NCBI GenBank assembly: GCA_050744225.1
Contig: JBOGGT010000101.1
Span: forward strand, 1-9,681
Origin: JAVKSL01 sp050744225
GTDB taxonomy: Bacteria > Actinomycetota > Acidimicrobiia > Acidimicrobiales > JAJPHD01
Direction of reading: 5' to 3'
Length of the DNA stretch: 9,681 nt
Of this stretch, positions 1-4,992 are shown one piece after another (within the stretch, counting starts at the first letter, position 1; the number at the start of each line of letters is the position of its first letter). The translations under genes were made by a program, and so were the position numbers. Below the pieces are notes generated by a model. The model saw only the letters and a list, made by a program, of their open reading frames with translations. It was not told the DNA's origin and did not search any database.

Positions 1-950
1 ATGGCGGCGCCGGTGGGGCTGTAGCTGCCTCGGCCGTCCAGCGTGACCGGCGCTCCCTGCGAAGAGCTCTGGTCGACCGACTCAGGGGCGGCGACGGCCA
101 ACGGGGGAAGCTCTTGGCGGTCGCCGAACATGAGCGTCGGGCCGTATTGGCCGCTACCCGCGCCCTCGGGCACCCCGATGGTCTGGGTGAGCTGCGTCGT
201 GTTGGGCCAGTCCGGCGAGTACTGCTCGGTGACCCGATAGGTTCCCGGCCCCTCGTCCGACTTGTCGAGTGGGAAGGAGAAGCTGCCGTCGGGCTTGCTG
301 ACGGTGGTAGCCACCTCGCCGGGCGTGTTCCCCCCGAGGCTCGACACCCGCGTGAGGGTGAAGGTGATCCCGCCGAGGCCAGGCTCCCCGGGCTCGCGGA
401 CCTGGTTCCTGTTGACGTCGTTGAACTTAAACCCGCTGATGGTCGGGTAGACGTCTTCGGGCTTGACCGGGTAGGCGAAGTTACCGCAGGCCAGAGCGAT
501 CCAGTTGCCGTCTTGCGAGCCGATTACGTCGACCGTGCGGTCGGCCAGGTCCGTGCCAATAGCCCCGGATGTGATCGCCGTCTGGCAGAACCGGCCCACG
601 GCCCTTGGGTTGGCGTTCGGGTTGTCGCCGCATGCTGTCCAGAGCTGGTCTGCGAGTGGAGTGATCCGAGTGATCTTTGCCCACCAGAGGAAGTCCTGGG
701 TGAAGCCCTGGGCGCGGTACTGGGCAGCATCGGCCAGGATCTGCTCACGAGTCAGGAAGGTGTAGTTCGTTGGCGGTACAACGAAGTATTCGCGATCGTA
801 AGTGTACGGGTCGTTGACGATCGCACACTGGTCGTGCCACGGCTCAATGGTGCCAGGGGCGCCCGTGCAATTCGTCGAAGTGCCATCTGCACTCGCAGGT
901 GACGCCCCCACGGATATCGCGGACATGGCCAGACCCGCCAGCATGGGCAC
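1..950 (-). CDS. Secreted surface protein with SdrD-B/Cna-B-like and PKD-like domains (3' end outside window)
   Basis: Minus-strand frame open from 950 to the left edge, about 316 residues, without a stop. From the GTG at 950 (ATG at 944) it begins with a hydrophobic stretch, MLAGLAMSAISVGA, then a signal-peptidase-like SPASA-DG site, so the product is exported. Residues about 25-170 are a Cys-containing region I do not recognise, with motifs such as YTFLTREQILADAAQYR and FLWWAKITRITPLADQLW. Residues about 172-265 are an SdrD-B/Cna-B-like beta domain: SGFKFNDVNRNQVREPGEPG, then GGITFTLTRV, DGSFSFPL and GTYRVTEQ. From about residue 293, APVTLDGRGSYSPTG looks like the first strands of a PKD domain. 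Such domains serve as stalks in cell-surface proteins; the ligand is unknown. The 950 start lacks basic n-region residues and a good ribosome site. The likely true start is GTG at 987 in another frame (see separate entry), so the gene is probably frameshifted near its 5' end. Any anchor would lie outside the window. Confidence 0.75.
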   Translation of the reverse strand, partial: MPMLAGLAMSAISVGASPASADGTSTNCTGAPGTIEPWHDQCAIVNDPYTYDREYFVVPPTNYTFLTREQILADAAQYRAQGFTQDFLWWAKITRITPLADQLWTACGDNPNANPRAVGRFCQTAITSGAIGTDLADRTVDVIGSQDGNWIALACGNFAYPVKPEDVYPTISGFKFNDVNRNQVREPGEPGLGGITFTLTRVSSLGGNTPGEVATTVSKPDGSFSFPLDKSDEGPGTYRVTEQYSPDWPNTTQLTQTIGVPEGAGSGQYGPTLMFGDRQELPPLAVAAPESVDQSSSQGAPVTLDGRGSYSPTGAA

Positions 951-987
951 TACTTGCGATCACGCGGAAAACCCGCCGATCCGTCAC
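951..987 (-). pseudogene. Out-of-frame 5' end of the secreted protein gene (signal-peptide n-region)
   Basis: GTG at 987 follows a strong AAGGAG ribosome site by 5 nt and encodes VTDRRVFRVIA, a basic n-region. That frame then runs into unrelated residues (SSAHAGG...). The hydrophobic h-region and SPASA cleavage site lie in a neighbouring frame, which has a TGA at 962-960. Joining the two frames between about 959 and 935 gives a textbook signal peptide: RR, then hydrophobic core, then ASA. This suggests a single-base indel, either a real mutation or a sequence error. Confidence is for the interpretation, not for a separate gene. Confidence 0.6.
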
Positions 988-992
988 TGTAG

Positions 993-998
993 CTCCTT
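993..998 (-). promoter_or_regulatory. Shine-Dalgarno site AAGGAG for the secreted protein gene
   Basis: On the minus strand AAGGAG is followed by 5 nt and then GTG (987-985). It is a far better start signal than anything before the GTG at 950, and it is what supports reading VTDRR as the true N-terminus. Confidence 0.65.
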
Positions 999-1250
999 CG
1001 GTTCGCCCAGGCCCCTGAACGTTCCGGCCCTTGCATATTTTGCTGACGCTGTCACCTGAGGTCCCCTTATCGCCGAGTAGGTAGTCGTGTTCTGCGAATA
1101 ATGCCCTGCGCAGCACCTTGTCGACGCTGCTAACGACCTCTGCCACCTGGTCTGGGGCTGAAGCTAGTGCAGGCTGGTCGCTGGCGACGCAAATATGGAC
1201 ATATCCGTACAAACTCGGACAGCCTGCATGGCCGGGATCCGCCAGGTGCC

Positions 1251-1796
1251 TTATCCCGTTCGATACCATGCAGTTGCCGTGCGCCACGAGGCGCCATGTA
1301 TCCGGAGGCGGGTGAGAGACCCACCTTGCCGAGCCCTCGCAGCAGTCCGGTGAAGCTGAGGGCAGCCTGACCGGAAAATCCCAATCTTGTAGTGAGCGCG
1401 ACGGTCTGGCCCCACCGTTGGGATGGTTTTGGGTGCGGGCGTAGCCCGCTCGGGGCGCCAGCCCCGACTCGGGCAAGGTGGATACGCAGCGGTGAATGAA
1501 GTGCCGCAGGTGCGTGAGGCGCTGGCCCAAGCGGGCGTGCCCGCCGAGGTCACCTTCGGGAGCACATGCACCTCATCGGCGTTGTTGCCCTTGTCGGTGA
1601 TCAGGCAGGTGTTACCGCCGGATATACCGAACCGTCTCTCGCCATATACCACGTCATCGGGAGACACTGTCGTAACCGTCGTCCATCGGCAATGGCCCCC
1701 GACACCAAGCTGAACATCAGCGTGGATCCCATCCCTGCCTCCGCGGCCGAGGCGCGGAAAGGTGCCGCCCACGGTTACGCATCTCGGGATTGGCAA
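1251..1796 (-). pseudogene. Possible remnant of a minus-strand protein gene, unidentified
   Basis: Open frame of 181 codons. Between about 1680 and 1490 the codons strongly favour G or C in the third position and the peptide looks natural (TTVTTVSPDDVVYGERRFG, then ISGGNTCLITDKGNNADEV). Downstream the residues become Pro/Arg/Ser-rich and biased, as expected of a wrong frame. Just upstream, a different minus frame carries a signal-like stretch, VITALAGTTVAPIANPEM. One reading is a small secreted protein gene broken by frameshifts. I do not recognise the family, and it could be spurious. Confidence 0.25.
1435..1466. repeat. Twin GC-rich hairpins (REP-like)
   Basis: Two adjacent perfect inverted repeats: GCGGGC-GTA-GCCCGC (1435-1449) and CGGGGC-GCCA-GCCCCG (1451-1466). 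A near copy of the first, GCGGGC-GT-GCCCGC, lies at 1531-1544. Paired short palindromes in non-coding DNA resemble REP/BIME elements. No poly-T follows on either strand, so terminator function is not supported. Confidence 0.4.
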
Positions 1797-1896
1797 TCGG
1801 TGCGACCGTGGTACCGGCCAGTGCGGTGATTACGTGCCAGGCGGAACAACCGCTAACGCACTTCGTGGGTGGGCCACCGAAGGCGGGGAGCACTGA

Positions 1897-1920
1897 GCAA
1901 AATTAATTAGAAAAATTTGG
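1897..1920. other. AT-rich island in GC-rich intergenic DNA
   Basis: About 24 bp almost free of G and C (core AAAATTAATTAGAAAAATTT), directly beside a run of very high G+C (about 1926-1978). It lies between the 3' side of the 69-aa gene and the minus-strand remnant. It could be promoter or UP-element DNA for minus-strand transcription, or the T-rich part of a terminator for the 69-aa gene. I see no clear hairpin immediately before the T-run, so neither is secure. Confidence 0.25.
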
Positions 1921-1979
1921 ATAGCTCCGACCCCGCCGCCGCGCCCTCCCACGCGCCGCGCGCCCGCGCCCAGGCGTGC

Positions 1980-2189
1980 TCAGTTGCTGGGCGAAGGCAG
2001 CTTGCAGTTGGTGATCTTCGGGTTCACCCCGAAGTAGTTGAGTGGGCCGGCAAGGATGGTCACTGCGATGGTGCTGGCCTTCGCGCAGTTGGTTGGGCCG
2101 CTACTGTAGTAATGTTTCTGGCCGCCAGCTATCGCCCCGATGGCGAACCAGACCACGAGTAGGGCTGAGAACACACCGCTCCTGATCAC
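1980..2189 (-). CDS. Small single-pass membrane/exported peptide (69 aa), function unknown
   Basis: The GTG start at 2189 is preceded by GAGGGG about 8 nt upstream, a convincing ribosome site. The product has one basic residue (Arg3), then a hydrophobic segment at about residues 5-22 (VFSALLVVWFAIGAIAG), then a short extracytoplasmic tail with two cysteines (C35 and C62) that could form a disulfide. The tail carries the phrase ILAGPLNYFGVNPKI. From memory, short actinobacterial proteins of unknown function have similar tails (inference, not searched). The hydrophobic segment may be a signal peptide or a membrane anchor. It lies 69 bp downstream of corA on the same strand, so cotranscription is possible, though an inverted repeat lies between them. 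Codon use and start signals make it a real gene; no function can be assigned. Confidence 0.8.
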   Translation of the reverse strand: MIRSGVFSALLVVWFAIGAIAGGQKHYYSSGPTNCAKASTIAVTILAGPLNYFGVNPKITNCKLPSPSN

Positions 2190-2213
2190 GCGTCGCCCCC
2201 CTCGTGCTTCACG

Positions 2214-2264
2214 GCCTGAGCCTACCAGAATATGTGGCGCGCGACCCAGCCTCGCGGCTCAGGC
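2214..2264 (-). terminator. Inverted repeat at the corA 3' end (possible terminator or attenuator)
   Basis: GCCTGAGCC (2214-2222) and GGCTCAGGC (2256-2264) are a perfect 9-bp inverted repeat that includes the corA stop codon. Inside the 33-nt spacer side, the minus strand has a second small stem (CGCGA/TCGCG) around GGCTGGG, partly competing with the outer one. There is no U-tract, so this is at best a non-canonical terminator or mRNA-stabilising structure between corA and the 69-aa gene. Confidence 0.3.
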
Positions 2265-3254
2265 GGTCGGGCCTCCCAGCCACCCTCGCCGGACGAACAG
2301 CACCATAAGCAGGACGATCGCGGTCAACTCGGTGCCGATCCCGAGCACCCAGAAGGTCCAGCCCGGCGTGATCCAGCGCACCAGCACGGCGAAGTTCTGA
2401 CCGAAGAAGCCGGTGAGAAAGCTCAGTGGGAGGAAAATGGTGGCGATGATGGCCAGCTGTTTCATCACCACGTTGAGGCGGTTGGAGACGGTCGACAGGT
2501 GGGTGTCCATGACCCCGCTGAGCAGGTCCCGGTAGCTGTCCACCATGTCGCTGAGCCGGATCAGGTGGTCGTAGAGGTCACGGAAGTACCGTGCTGCTTC
2601 GTCGGTGGTCCCGGGCAGGTCGGTGACGCCACCGCTGAGGCTGGCGAACATGTCGCGCTGTGGGGTGATGCCCCTCCTGAAGATCATAAGCTGTCGTTTC
2701 ATGTCAAAGATGGTTCCCAGCTGAGCCTCGGTGGGTTGGCGGAGGATCTCGTCTTCCAACTCGTCGATGGTCTCGTCGAAGGCTGCCAGCGCCGGAAAGA
2801 AGCTGTCGGTGAGCTTGTCCACCACCAGGTAGGTCAGCACCGCCTGGGGCACCACCGTGTCCCGGGCGTGGTGCCGTTCGAGCTGGATCCTCACCTTGGC
2901 GAGTGCCTCACACGACCCTCGGTGCACGCTCACCACGAATGTGGCGGTGATGAACAGGTGCACCTCGACCAGCTTGGTCGAGCCTTTGGGGGGAGCCCCG
3001 AGCGCCACCATGTAAGCCAGGTCGTCGTAGTCGTCCAGCTTGGGCCGCTGGTCGAACTGCTCGGCGTCCTCCACCGCCAGCGGGTGGAAGGCGAACCGAC
3101 CCAACAGGGTCGCAAGCCCGCCCACATCCTCGTCCGTGCCGTCGCCGCTGTCGATGTCCAGCCAGAAGAAGTCTCCGCTGGCCTTCGCCGCGTCGATCTG
3201 GTCGGTGGTGGCCCCTTCGGTCACCTGGCCGTGGGCGCTGAGCACGCATCTCAT
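2259..3254 (-). CDS. corA: CorA-family magnesium/cobalt transport protein
   Basis: 331 residues, the usual length for the family. The N-terminal two thirds form the cytoplasmic funnel: FFWLDIDSGD, HPLAVEDAEQFDQRPKLDDY, a beta region ending at TATFVVSVHRG, then long helices with DELEDEILRQP and the conserved MKRQLMIFRRGITPQRDM segment. The C-terminus has two membrane helices, about 266-284 (LAIIATIFLPLSFLTGFF) and about 300-321 (FWVLGIGTELTAIVLLMVLF), followed by a basic RRGWL tail. The signature loop after TM1 is GQN (residues 285-287) instead of the classical GMN, within LTGFFGQNF. CorA proteins form pentameric channels in the cytoplasmic membrane for Mg2+ and, in some members, Co2+. The ATG at 3254 is chosen because an in-frame stop lies shortly upstream; the ribosome site is weak (GAAGAA). 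The ion preference of a GQN-type member cannot be deduced from sequence. Confidence 0.93.
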   Translation of the reverse strand: MRCVLSAHGQVTEGATTDQIDAAKASGDFFWLDIDSGDGTDEDVGGLATLLGRFAFHPLAVEDAEQFDQRPKLDDYDDLAYMVALGAPPKGSTKLVEVHLFITATFVVSVHRGSCEALAKVRIQLERHHARDTVVPQAVLTYLVVDKLTDSFFPALAAFDETIDELEDEILRQPTEAQLGTIFDMKRQLMIFRRGITPQRDMFASLSGGVTDLPGTTDEAARYFRDLYDHLIRLSDMVDSYRDLLSGVMDTHLSTVSNRLNVVMKQLAIIATIFLPLSFLTGFFGQNFAVLVRWITPGWTFWVLGIGTELTAIVLLMVLFVRRGWLGGPTA

Positions 3255-3270
3255 GACGGCTATTCTTCAA

Positions 3271-3291
3271 CACCCAGCGCCTCCGCGGGTG
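3271..3291 (-). terminator. Hairpin between the 120-aa gene and corA
   Basis: On the minus strand CACCCGCG and CGC-T-GGGTG pair around a GAGG loop, giving 8 base pairs with one bulged T. It lies after the stop of the 120-aa gene and 16 nt before the corA ATG. No U-run follows. It could end the upstream transcript or structure the corA leader. Confidence 0.3.
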
Positions 3292-3314
3292 GATAGTGGT
3301 CGCCAAGTCCCCGA

Positions 3315-3677
3315 TCAGCCAAGCGTCTGAGCCTCACCTGCCCAGTGCTGCCCGCAGCTCACTATCTGGAACTCGACAGGTTCCCCATCGATCTCGATTA
3401 CCACCGGCAAGCGCTCAAAGGTAAGAGGGAAGGTCCGACTCTGATTCGGACCGTCGGGCATTGTCATTATGACAGGCCAAGATGCACTGTTCGGGTGATC
3501 CACCCGGACGCCGACGGAGACAGAACATGGTTCCTTTCCACAGGTGACCGTCAGCGAGACGGCCTCGTCGCCGCTGGACCCGAATCCGGAGATCCACACG
3601 GGTCGAAGTCCACGCACGACATAGATCGGGTGCCCGATCACCGCCGCAGCAGTCTCCGAACATTCGCTCCAGCCCAC
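3315..3677 (-). CDS. Hypothetical protein, 120 aa, unrecognised
   Basis: The GTG start at 3677 lies 13 bp downstream of the truncated TcmP stop. The sequence looks like a beta-rich domain: IYVVRGLRPVWISGFGSSG, EAVSLTVTCG, CSVSVGVRVDHP, VIMTMPDG, LPVVIEIDGEPVEFQIVSCG. It has four cysteines (in SECSE, TCGKEPC and SCG). There is no signal peptide or membrane helix. I know no family for it. Its frame is open a few codons further upstream, so the start is uncertain, and it begins exactly where the TcmP gene has lost its remainder. It may therefore itself be the 3' part of another gene joined at a deletion or recombination point near 3690-3700. Codon use fits a real protein but not strongly. Confidence 0.5.
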   Translation of the reverse strand: MGWSECSETAAAVIGHPIYVVRGLRPVWISGFGSSGDEAVSLTVTCGKEPCSVSVGVRVDHPNSASWPVIMTMPDGPNQSRTFPLTFERLPVVIEIDGEPVEFQIVSCGQHWAGEAQTLG

Positions 3678-3690
3678 CGTTCTGCCCAGC

Positions 3691-3891
3691 CTAATGGCCG
3701 CAGCCGGTCATCGCCAGCTCAGCCGATCCGTAGGGACTCCCTTCGCTGTCAGAACCTGCGCACGTTCCGGCAAAGAGATCCAGGTAGACGGTCCGACGAG
3801 CCCTCTTTGAAGCGGTCGTGAAGGCTTGGAGGTATTTGCGCAATACGTCCAGTTTTACATCGGTCCATACTCCGCCCCAGCCGTCACTCAT
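3691..3891 (-). pseudogene. tcmP: Three-Cys-motif partner protein TcmP, truncated N-terminal fragment
   Basis: The ATG at 3891 overlaps the stop of the DUF5131 gene as ATGA, typical of translational coupling. The product is only 66 aa. Its start matches the TcmP N-terminus: GVWTDVKLDVLRKYLQAF corresponds to the family's tryptophan/Lys-Leu helix, and RRTVYLDLFAGTC to its Rossmann-like (Y-x-D-x-FAG) strand and loop; GSPYGSAELAMT continues the alignment. It then ends at TAG (3693-3691) after GCGH. TcmP proteins are usually several hundred residues, so most of the protein is missing, and the sequence that follows is an unrelated reading frame. The last position of the conserved FAGTG-like loop is Cys here. 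TcmP is normally encoded beside a DUF5131 protein, and this pair fits that context. The remnant is probably non-functional. Confidence 0.75.
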
Positions 3892-4640
3892 GATGCGACC
3901 CTGCGAGTCATCGGCATTTCGTTCCACGTGCGCCCCTCTAGCTCCCTTCCACCCGCCTTGGGAGTGGGGCCGCCCCACTGCTTGAAGAAAAACGCTACAC
4001 CCTCAGCGGCGCAACGGTCACGGATATCCACGACCCACTCCCCCTGCATCCACCGGGCCCGCGGGCCGCTCTCGCCGCCGACGATTACCCAGTCAATTTC
4101 ATCTAGGCCAAGGCTTGGCACCGGTCCGAGCAGTGGCTCGATGGACAGGAACCGGACCGCCGCCGGGACCTTGCGCAGGTGGTCAGCACGGAACACATAG
4201 CTATCGTTCTCGACACTCACTCCCATCCAGACGTTCGGCGGCCATGTGAGCTCGGTGCTGAGTCGCACTAATCGCCGAGTCCGCTTGGTGAGCACCTGGT
4301 AAGAGTGCTGAGGCGTGTCGGCCATAACACCAAAGACTTCGCGGATGAATGTGTCCGGCACGGTCTCATGGAACAGGTCGCTCATCGAGTTGACAAACAC
4401 CCTCCGCGGCGTCGTCCATGTTCTAGGCAGGTCAAGGGCGCCTGGATGAACCGTTAGCCCAAAGCCCGGTCCCGACGTCCGAGGGTCGCCGTCTCTCTGA
4501 TACTTGGAGACGCCCATCGCTTTGAGGCGCTTAGCGAGTGTAAGTGCGTAGCAGTGATCACAACCAGGAGACGTACGATCACATCCAGTGGTGGGATTCC
4601 AGGTCGCCTCAGTCCATTCGATGTTCGACGGGTCTCCCAT
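3888..4640 (-). CDS. DUF5131 / phage Gp37-Gp68 family protein (three-Cys motif)
   Basis: 250 residues from the ATG at 4640. The family hallmark is at the N-terminus, NIEWTEATWNPTTGC, with Cys20, Cys27 and Cys30 (C-x6-C-x2-C, within GCDRTSPGCDHCYA). Then come RRVFVNSMSDLFH, YQVLTKRTRRL, NVWMGVSVEN, VRFLSIEPLLGP, WVIVGGESGPRARWM and FFFKQWGG, all family blocks in the usual order. The family occurs in phages and mobile islands; the three cysteines recall radical-SAM proteins, but the reaction is not established. An ATG at 4718 would add 26 residues that do not resemble the family; I prefer 4640, where GDPSNIEW matches the usual N-terminus, although the ribosome site is weak. The gene looks complete, and its stop overlaps the start of the truncated TcmP gene. 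An IS110 element lies immediately upstream and may have altered its promoter. Confidence 0.88.
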   Translation of the reverse strand: MGDPSNIEWTEATWNPTTGCDRTSPGCDHCYALTLAKRLKAMGVSKYQRDGDPRTSGPGFGLTVHPGALDLPRTWTTPRRVFVNSMSDLFHETVPDTFIREVFGVMADTPQHSYQVLTKRTRRLVRLSTELTWPPNVWMGVSVENDSYVFRADHLRKVPAAVRFLSIEPLLGPVPSLGLDEIDWVIVGGESGPRARWMQGEWVVDIRDRCAAEGVAFFFKQWGGPTPKAGGRELEGRTWNEMPMTRRVAS

Positions 4641-4711
4641 CAATACGTCATTCCGTCGAGCAACACGCTTCTCATGATACGCCATCGGTGTGACATTTAG
4701 CTTCGGTGGCG

Positions 4712-4734
4712 GGTCCACCAGTTGCTGGAGGACC
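4712..4734. other. Strong palindromic hairpin upstream of the DUF5131 gene
   Basis: Stems GGTCC/GGACC and CCAG/CTGG enclose a TTG loop, with a single A-A mismatch between the two stems, so 9 of 10 positions pair. It lies 72 bp upstream of the DUF5131 start and about 260 bp before the transposase. It could be an operator or leader hairpin of the DUF5131 operon, or the target or left terminus of the IS110 element. The position does not separate these. Confidence 0.4.
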
Positions 4735-4794
4735 TGACGTAGGGTGTGCCAAGTCTGGTTCTTCTGGTTCGGCTAGGTGTGTGACCGGAGCGGG

Positions 4795-4985
4795 CGTGAG
4801 TTCGACTCCTTGAAGCTGATCGTCGATCAGACGAACCTCCTTGGCGCACGTGCATCCCTGTTCAGGAACTCGGTGGCCGGCTTAGTGCCGGACCCCTGCT
4901 TTGAGAATGTCCGGATGGACACAACCCTGCGGAACGTGCGAACCGGCGAGAGGGACCGGGCGAGGCTGGATCCGACGAACGAGGA
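4795..4985 (+). ncRNA. Candidate IS110 bridge RNA region
   Basis: In IS110-group elements the non-coding end before the transposase encodes a structured RNA whose loops pair with donor and target DNA. Here the corresponding segment has several stem-loops in a row: CTGATC-GTC-GATCAG (4816-4830); a longer one at 4872-4896 with core CCGGC-TTAGT-GCCGG extended by GG/CC pairs; and GTCC-GGAT-GGAC (4909-4920). The ends and guide loops cannot be fixed without the element's termini. The call rests on position and secondary structure only. Confidence 0.35.
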
Positions 4986-4986
4986 G
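4981..4986 (+). promoter_or_regulatory. Ribosome binding site GAGGAG of the transposase
   Basis: GAGGAG is followed by AACGTG and then ATG at 4993, a 6-nt spacing. It fixes the transposase start and argues that the 72 open codons upstream (from 4777) are not translated. Confidence 0.7.
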
Positions 4987-4992
4987 AACGTG

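Larger units (their letters stand above)
1000..1979. other. About 980 bp without a recognisable intact gene
   Basis: Several overlapping frames are open on both strands, but none gives a product I recognise or a convincing start, and codon-position bias switches frame, as in degenerate DNA. The best coding-like part is on the minus strand (separate entry, 1251-1796). Next to the secreted gene, the minus frame through about 1290-1000 reads plausibly (LYGYVHICVASDQPALASAP, KVLRRALFAEHDYLLGDKG) but has no start of its own and runs straight into the VTDRR start. The stretch also holds GC-rich hairpins near 1435-1466 and 1531-1544, an AT-rich island at about 1900-1920, and a very C-rich run on the plus strand at about 1929-1977. 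I see no tRNA, rRNA or CRISPR array. Confidence 0.5.

Noticed and set aside
114..902. Long plus-strand open frame of 262 codons
   Set aside because: It is the antisense of the SdrD-B/PKD protein, whose minus-strand translation shows clear domain motifs. The plus product is a low-complexity Arg/Val/Gly-rich string.
844..1530. 228-codon minus-strand open frame
   Set aside because: It reads through the ribosome site and start of the secreted protein gene and ends out of frame inside it. It has no start signal and no recognisable domain; at most its middle is decayed coding DNA.
2232..3296. 354-codon plus-strand open frame
   Set aside because: Antisense to corA, which has unmistakable family motifs and two membrane helices. 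The plus product is His/Val/Gly-biased.
4754..4770. Tandem TCTGGTTC repeat with 9-bp period
   Set aside because: Only two short copies; too little to call an attachment site or a binding-site array.
4790..4815. tRNA-like T-loop sequence GTTCGACTCC
   Set aside because: The flanks (GTGAG and CTTG) do not form a T-stem, and no anticodon or acceptor arms fit around it.
4777..4992. N-terminal extension of the transposase from the ATG at 4777
   Set aside because: The extra 72 residues match nothing in the family, while ATG 4993 has GAGGAG at ideal spacing and begins the RuvC-like domain directly. The segment is better explained as structured non-coding RNA.
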